Source: Pseudomonas leptonychotis
GTDB taxonomy: Bacteria; Pseudomonadota; Gammaproteobacteria; Pseudomonadales; Pseudomonadaceae
Assembly (NCBI RefSeq): GCF_004920405.1
Contig: NZ_RFLV01000002.1
Location: forward strand, 434,001 to 498,000
Reading direction: 5' to 3'
DNA length: 64,000 bases
In this document: one piece after another, positions 59,426 through 64,000 of the stretch
Layout of the letters: every line of letters begins with the position of its first letter
Numbering within the stretch: the stretch's first letter is position 1
The notes under the pieces: model-generated
The model's input: only the letters and a program-made list of their open reading frames with translations
The model's database searches: none
What the model was told of the DNA's origin: nothing
Position numbers and translations under genes: made by a program

Positions 59426-61051
59426 ATGAAAAACTGGAAGATCAGAACTCACCTTTTCCTACTTGCCGGTTGCCTGCTGCTCGGTTTGCTCTGTGTCGGC
59501 GGCCTGGGTCTATATGGATTGCAGACCACCGTTAAAGGGCTGCAAACGGTTTACCTGGACCGTGTAGTACCGCTGCGTGACCTCAAACTGATTGCCGACC
59601 TGTATGCCGTCAACATCGTCGACGCCACCCACAAGGCGCGTAGTGGCGAGCTGGATGAAAAAACCGCACAACAGCTGATCGAGCAGGCCCAAGGGCGTAT
59701 CGAGGAAACCTGGCAGGCTTACCTGACCACCGAGCTTATCCATGAAGAAAGCCAGCTGATCGAGCAGATCAACCCGCTTATGCAACAAGCCCAGCAACCA
59801 CTGGATGAGCTGCAAAGCCTACTCAACCGTGGCGATAAAGCTGACATCGAAGCCTTTGCCAGCCAGCGGCTCTACCCATTGATCGACCCACTGTCAGAGA
59901 AATTTGCTGAGCTTATTGACGTGCAGTTGCTCGAAGCCAAGCGCCAGTACCAACTGGGTGAAGCCGCTTATGCCAGCAATCTCAACCTGAGCATCAGCGT
60001 GTTGTTAATTGCCCTGATGATTGGCCTGGTGCAGGTGTTCTATTTCATTCGTCTGATGAGCCAGCAATTGGGGGCCGAGCCTGGCGAGCTGGAAGAAATC
60101 AGCGCACGCATTGCCGAGGGCCGCCTGGGCGGCGGTAAAAGCCTGGGTAACCAGGTAATGACCGGCGTGATGAAATCCGTGCAAAGCATGCGCCGCGGCC
60201 TGCAAGACATGATCGGTAATATTGGCGAAGCCTCCGAGCAGATCGAATGCGCCACCCTGCAACTGGCCGCCTCTTCCGAACAGGTGCTGACCAGCGCCAA
60301 CGTACAGAGCGACACGGCTTCCGCCATGGCCGCCACCGTCGAGCAACTGGCGGTGAGCATCAACCACATCGCCGATAACGCCCAACAAACCTACGACATG
60401 GCGAAGAAAGCCGGCGACATGACCGATGTAGGCATTCAGGTCATGGCCCGCGCCACCACAGAAATGCACAAGATCGCCGAGCTGGTGGCCGAGAGCTCGC
60501 AGGATGTGGAAACCCTGGCCGCGCAATCGCGCAATATCAGCGCGATTGTCGATGTGATTCGTGGCATCGCCGAGCAAACCAACCTGCTCGCCCTCAACGC
60601 CGCCATCGAGGCCGCACGCGCCGGCGAGCAAGGCCGTGGCTTTGCTGTGGTGGCCGATGAAGTGCGCAGCCTGGCCGGGCGCACGGCCCACTCCACCACT
60701 GAAATTATCGCCCTGGTAGAGGCTATTCACAGCGGCATGAACAAGGCGAAAAGCAGCATGGCAGCGGGCTGTGAACGGGTCAGCATTGGCACCCAGCTGG
60801 TTGATCAGGCGGGCAGTTCGATGACGGAGATTCGCCTGGCGCTGAATGAATCACTGCAAGCCGTCAGCGGGATTTCGCTTTCGCTGCAAGAGCAGCGGGC
60901 CGCCAGTGAGCAGGTGGCCATGAGCGTGGAGCGCGTGGCGCAAATCGTCGAAGAGAACTCCGCCGCACAAGGCGGCATTGTGCAGGCCATCCAGTCGCTG
61001 CAGGCCATGTCGGGGCGCTTGCAGGGCGTGATGCGACGCTTCAGCTTCTAG
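59426..61051 (+). CDS. Methyl-accepting chemotaxis protein
   Basis: This 541-residue inner-membrane chemoreceptor has transmembrane helix 1 at about 10-30 and a four-helix-bundle periplasmic ligand domain at about 35-185. Transmembrane helix 2 is at about 187-208, and the cytoplasmic signalling domain has the tip sequence [23 protein letters not shown] typical HAMP domain is not obvious. The start at 59426 begins [11 protein letters not shown]; a longer frame is less likely. The ligand is unknown. Confidence 0.9.
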   Translation: MKNWKIRTHLFLLAGCLLLGLLCVGGLGLYGLQTTVKGLQTVYLDRVVPLRDLKLIADLYAVNIVDATHKARSGELDEKTAQQLIEQAQGRIEETWQAYLTTELIHEESQLIEQINPLMQQAQQPLDELQSLLNRGDKADIEAFASQRLYPLIDPLSEKFAELIDVQLLEAKRQYQLGEAAYASNLNLSISVLLIALMIGLVQVFYFIRLMSQQLGAEPGELEEISARIAEGRLGGGKSLGNQVMTGVMKSVQSMRRGLQDMIGNIGEASEQIECATLQLAASSEQVLTSANVQSDTASAMAATVEQLAVSINHIADNAQQTYDMAKKAGDMTDVGIQVMARATTEMHKIAELVAESSQDVETLAAQSRNISAIVDVIRGIAEQTNLLALNAAIEAARAGEQGRGFAVVADEVRSLAGRTAHSTTEIIALVEAIHSGMNKAKSSMAAGCERVSIGTQLVDQAGSSMTEIRLALNESLQAVSGISLSLQEQRAASEQVAMSVERVAQIVEENSAAQGGIVQAIQSLQAMSGRLQGVMRRFSF

Positions 61052-61112
61052 AACGCTCAGGCTTGCCAGCGGCACTAGCAAGCCTAATAGTGGGCGACTA
61101 AGGTCAACCTAT

Positions 61113-61625
61113 ATGACTGACCTCGCCCTACGTTCACTCAGGCTGCCGTCCATGCCCGCTCCCTCCCAGTTGATTGATGACATACGCGACATGCTGCTCG
61201 ATTGCGGCCTGCTCGATAGCCTGACACCCAATGAGCTGCTCAGCGCGGCGGGGTATTTCAATGTCAGCACATACACTCCAGACCAGAACATCTGCCTCGA
61301 AGGCGATGCAGGCACCTTTATGTGCATCATTCATGCGGGGGCCGTTTCGGTGCGTAAGATCAACTCTGCTGGCGAAACCGTCGAGTTGGCCAAACTGCGC
61401 AAAGGTCGTGCCTTTGGCGAAATGGCGGTACTCGATGGCGAGCGCCGCTCGGCTAGCTGCATTGCCGTCAGCGATTGCAGCGTGTTGATACTGGCCAAGG
61501 ACTCACTGGACAAGATGCTCAGCGATGCGCCCAAAACTGCCGCCAAGGTGATTCGCGCCATAGCTATCGCTATGTCGCGGCGCTTACGTATGGCCGATGG
61601 GCAATTGGTCGAGCAGCAACTTTAG
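61113..61625 (+). CDS. Cyclic nucleotide-binding domain protein
   Basis: This 170-residue protein has a CRP-like cNMP-binding fold covering most of its length. The beta-roll reads ICLEGDAGTFMCIIHAGAVSV and the phosphate-binding cassette RKGRAFGEMAVLDGERRSASC. No DNA-binding domain follows, so it is not a transcription factor of the CRP type. Ligand and partner are unknown. Internal ATGs at codons 14 and 27 are alternative starts. Confidence 0.87.
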   Translation: MTDLALRSLRLPSMPAPSQLIDDIRDMLLDCGLLDSLTPNELLSAAGYFNVSTYTPDQNICLEGDAGTFMCIIHAGAVSVRKINSAGETVELAKLRKGRAFGEMAVLDGERRSASCIAVSDCSVLILAKDSLDKMLSDAPKTAAKVIRAIAIAMSRRLRMADGQLVEQQL

Positions 61626-61636
61626 CTGTCGTTAAC

Positions 61637-61936
61637 TCACTCGCCCGACTGCTTCAACGGCTGCGCATTGCGTTCGCGCTGCTCTTGCAGCAACCGTACA
61701 TCCTGATCGCTGCGCGGCTTGCTGGACTGAGGCAGTGGAGCCTGTTTGAGTAACGGCGGATTGCTGATGGTCGTGCTGGGCAAGTGCTGGGGGGCAACCG
61801 GCGCATAGGGTTGTGGTGTCGCGGTGCCTGGCGCCCCTGGTGTGGGCGTCGCAGCTGGCATTTTCGGTGGCTGTTGGGCAAGTAACGCAGTGCTGAATAC
61901 TGCGCTCAGCACAAGTAACAGGATCGTCAGGCGCAT
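61637..61936 (-). CDS. Exported proline-rich small protein
   Basis: This 99-residue protein has a clear signal peptide (LTILLLVLSAVFSTALLAQ). The mature region is rich in Pro, Ala and Gln, with repeated PxP-like segments and a charged C-terminus. No family recognised; a periplasmic or envelope role is likely from the signal sequence. Confidence 0.72.
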   Translation of the reverse strand: MRLTILLLVLSAVFSTALLAQQPPKMPAATPTPGAPGTATPQPYAPVAPQHLPSTTISNPPLLKQAPLPQSSKPRSDQDVRLLQEQRERNAQPLKQSGE

Positions 61937-62049
61937 GGGGGCATCTCCAATTCAGTTACTCACTTGGGCATCAGCTGCGCAGTTAAGTGCCGCAATGGCG
62001 GTTCTCACTGACCGCCTGCAAGGCTAGACTGACAGCATAGGCCAACCCC

Positions 62050-62436
62050 ATGAGACCCAAGATGAGCAGCGATAAATCCCCCTCCGCCACCAGCAAGCTT
62101 GACCGTATCCTCGCGGACAACCAGCGCTCGCGTGAAGAAGGCTACCGTGACAAGGCATTGAAGATGTACCCGCACGTCTGCGGCCGTTGCACCCGAGAGT
62201 TCTCCGGTAAACGCCTGAGTGAGCTGACCGTGCACCATCGCGATCACAACCATGACAACAATCCGCAGGACGGCTCCAACTGGGAGCTGCTGTGCCTGTT
62301 CTGCCATGACAACGAGCATTCGCGCTACACCGACCAGCAATACTTCAGCGAAGGCTCGCTCAGCACACCTAAGACGGCTCAAGCTACGCACAACCCCTTC
62401 GCAGACCTTGCTGCACGGCTGAAAAGCAAAGAATAG
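62050..62436 (+). CDS. yajD: HNH nuclease family protein (YajD-like)
   Basis: This 128-residue protein has the YajD-type pattern: zinc cysteines CGRC and CLFC, the HNH-like LTVHHRDHNHDNNPQDGSNW with catalytic histidines, and a C-terminal NPFADL. It is a small HNH-type zinc nuclease-like protein of unproven activity. An in-frame ATG at 62062 is an alternative start. Confidence 0.9.
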   Translation: MRPKMSSDKSPSATSKLDRILADNQRSREEGYRDKALKMYPHVCGRCTREFSGKRLSELTVHHRDHNHDNNPQDGSNWELLCLFCHDNEHSRYTDQQYFSEGSLSTPKTAQATHNPFADLAARLKSKE

Positions 62437-62511
62437 GCCCCAGCCTGCCCGCCCCGTATAATCCCCGGCTTTTAATCTTGGTTGCCGTAAGGCAAAGAAA
62501 AGGCCGGATAC

Positions 62512-62982
62512 GTGGCAAACAAACGATACAGCTGCATCGGGTTATTCAACCCAAAATCCCCGGCGAACGTCGGTTCTGTCATGCGTGCGGCAGGCTGTTA
62601 CAGCGCCGCGTCGGTGTTTTACAGTGGCAAGCGCTACGCCCGCGCCCGCGACTTCATCACTGACACCCAGCGCATCTATATGGATATTCCACTGATTGGT
62701 GTGGAAGACCTGCAACAGATCATTCCTCTGGGCTGCACGCCGGTGGCCGTGGAGCTGGTTGAGGGCGCACGCCCCCTGCCGCAATACACCCACCCGGACC
62801 GTGCCATGTATATCTTTGGCCCCGAAGACGGCTCACTGAGTAAGGAAGTGCTGGACTGGTGTGAGGACGTGATCTACATCCCCACCCAGGGCTGCATGAA
62901 CCTGGCAGCCACGGTCAATGTGGTGCTCTACGACCGCATGGCCAAGGGCATCAACACCAAGTCCGGGCCAGGACTCAAGTAG
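62512..62982 (+). CDS. SPOUT (TrmH-family) RNA methyltransferase
   Basis: This 156-residue protein has the knot-forming SPOUT signature: KSPANVGSVMRA at the N-terminus, YIFGPEDGSLSKEV and the C-terminal IPTQGCMNLAATVNVVLYDR. It should transfer a methyl group to tRNA or rRNA ribose; the target cannot be told from sequence. The start is GTG at 62512, with AAGGCC upstream. It is shorter than RlmB-type enzymes and near the TrmL size. Confidence 0.88.
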   Translation: MANKRYSCIGLFNPKSPANVGSVMRAAGCYSAASVFYSGKRYARARDFITDTQRIYMDIPLIGVEDLQQIIPLGCTPVAVELVEGARPLPQYTHPDRAMYIFGPEDGSLSKEVLDWCEDVIYIPTQGCMNLAATVNVVLYDRMAKGINTKSGPGLK

Positions 62983-62997
62983 GCGGCGGCACCAAGG

Positions 62998-64000
62998 TCA
63001 ACGCAACAGCTTGTTGTCCAGCACCTCGGAGGCGCTGCCCATGACGTTCTCGCTGATCTCGATAAAGTCTTTGGTGCTGGCTTTGTCGAGACGCATCAGG
63101 CCACGGGTCACGTCATCCAATGAGCGCGGCTGGGTAGTGCCTTTGGTGGCCTGACGAATTTCTCGGTCCAGCTCCTGCAACAACAATACGGCACGCGCGG
63201 TAACCGGACCTGATGAGTTATTGGTGCGCAGGCTTTTCACCGGCTTACTCCAACCGATCAGCTGCTCGCGAATCTTCTGATAACGCTCTTCGCTGAGGCC
63301 GCCGGCGCGGCGCATCAGCTCGATGGCGTAATACTCGGCCAGGCCTTCAGTGATCCAGTCGCTGCGATCGCGGGCGCGAATGCGGCTGAACACATGCACC
63401 AGCTCATGCACCAGGGAACTGGTGCCGTTTTCACTGACCAACGGACGATCGCTGTGCATATAGTAGGAGTTGGCTGCCGACAAACCGCCACGCCACATTG
63501 GGTTACCGGCACCAACGATAAGAAGCTTGTCCGGATCGCGCGGGAACACTTCCTGAGCATGCGGCCAAACAAACGTCAGCAGGGTCATCACGTCCATACG
63601 GCGCATGCCCTCGCCCACTGGCGCGGCTACGGCCACATCTGTTTCACCCAGTTTGGCGCGGCGCGTGCCGATCTTGCCGGCGACTATCCAGCCGGTCGGC
63701 CGATCAAATTTACGCTGTGGGTTATCGATACGGAAGGTGTTCTTAGCCACACGTGGCCAGCCCGTTTCAACGCTTTTCCAGCCTTTTGGCAAATCGAACT
63801 TCAGGCGTGAAACCAGTTTAACTTTATCTTTCTGCCGTAACTTTACGGGCGGCACCAGGTCGTCACCACGCAGCAGCGCCCAGTCTTCAGTGATCCGCGC
63901 ATCGAAGCGACCATCGCTGCGTTCGTGGTTAATTAGCACACGATAGCTCAAGGTCGACTTGCCTTTAGCAGGCGTCCAGGTGCCAAGCTCTGAGCTGTTC
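62998..64000 (-). CDS. Putative zinc metallopeptidase (5' end beyond window)
   Basis: The frame stays open to the right edge, so at least 334 C-terminal codons are present and the start lies beyond base 64000. It contains a gluzincin site: HELVH in SLVHELVHVFS with a downstream Glu in WITEGLAEYYAIELM, as in M1/M61-like peptidases. The upstream part is beta-rich. It lies convergent to the methyltransferase gene with 15 bases between stops. Confidence 0.82.
   Translation of the reverse strand, partial: NSSELGTWTPAKGKSTLSYRVLINHERSDGRFDARITEDWALLRGDDLVPPVKLRQKDKVKLVSRLKFDLPKGWKSVETGWPRVAKNTFRIDNPQRKFDRPTGWIVAGKIGTRRAKLGETDVAVAAPVGEGMRRMDVMTLLTFVWPHAQEVFPRDPDKLLIVGAGNPMWRGGLSAANSYYMHSDRPLVSENGTSSLVHELVHVFSRIRARDRSDWITEGLAEYYAIELMRRAGGLSEERYQKIREQLIGWSKPVKSLRTNNSSGPVTARAVLLLQELDREIRQATKGTTQPRSLDDVTRGLMRLDKASTKDFIEISENVMGSASEVLDNKLLR

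Overview
The window looks like a core chromosomal segment of a Pseudomonas-type gammaproteobacterium (Pseudomonas sensu lato). The evidence is the divergent sdhC/gltA pair at the left end, recognisable pmpM-type MATE, rhtA, pdxB, rlmM, acnA-aer, cti-metH and cysK genes, Pseudomonas-style REP-like repeats, and G+C of about 57-62% in sampled lines. No rRNA, tRNA, CRISPR array, prophage or intact insertion sequence was seen.

Layout. 1-9,300: TCA-cycle genes (partial sdhC, gltA), a START-domain protein, a YkgJ-type cysteine-cluster protein, a two-component pair (sensor kinase plus REC-DUF3369-degenerate GGDEF-EAL regulator), a 3-hydroxyisobutyrate-dehydrogenase-family enzyme, a DEDD exonuclease and ppnP. 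9,290-15,500: rhtA faces a compact minus-strand operon (NAD-kinase-like, GFA, DUF1287, DCC thiol oxidoreductase, DoxX-like, ABC exporter). A 53-codon gene and a REP-like cluster follow. 15,480-25,800: pdxB, MATE pump, DUF3080 lipoprotein, gamma-glutamylcyclotransferase-like protein, tusA, a lipoprotein hydrolase, rlmM and acnA. 25,860-35,070: aer, cti and metH (the last two divergent around a MetR-like palindrome), and a leucine-rich-repeat protein kinase.

35,140-48,080 is the accessory-looking part: a type I secretion cassette. An HlyB-like ABC transporter and an HlyD-like adaptor overlap by ATGA. After a roughly 400-base AT-rich gap come a 104-residue two-helix membrane protein and, coupled to it by another ATGA overlap, a 2,887-residue RTX protein. 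The RTX protein has an AT-rich N-terminal module, an Asp-Pro junction followed by EF-hand-like loops that resembles the FrpC-type calcium-dependent self-processing module, a helical middle, and twelve RTX/beta-roll modules. I read this as a candidate self-cleaving type I-secreted effector with a possible immunity or accessory protein. No TolC-type gene is present in the window.

48,330-64,000: cysK, a DUF748 protein, a MoxR ATPase / small helical protein / VWA protein cluster, DUF2167 and DUF2937 membrane proteins, a YafJ-type glutamine amidotransferase, a HIT protein, a short inverted-repeat (MITE-like) element, oligopeptidase B, a chemoreceptor, a cyclic-nucleotide-binding protein, a proline-rich exported protein, a YajD-type HNH protein, a SPOUT RNA methyltransferase and the 3' part of a zinc metallopeptidase-like gene that runs off the right edge.
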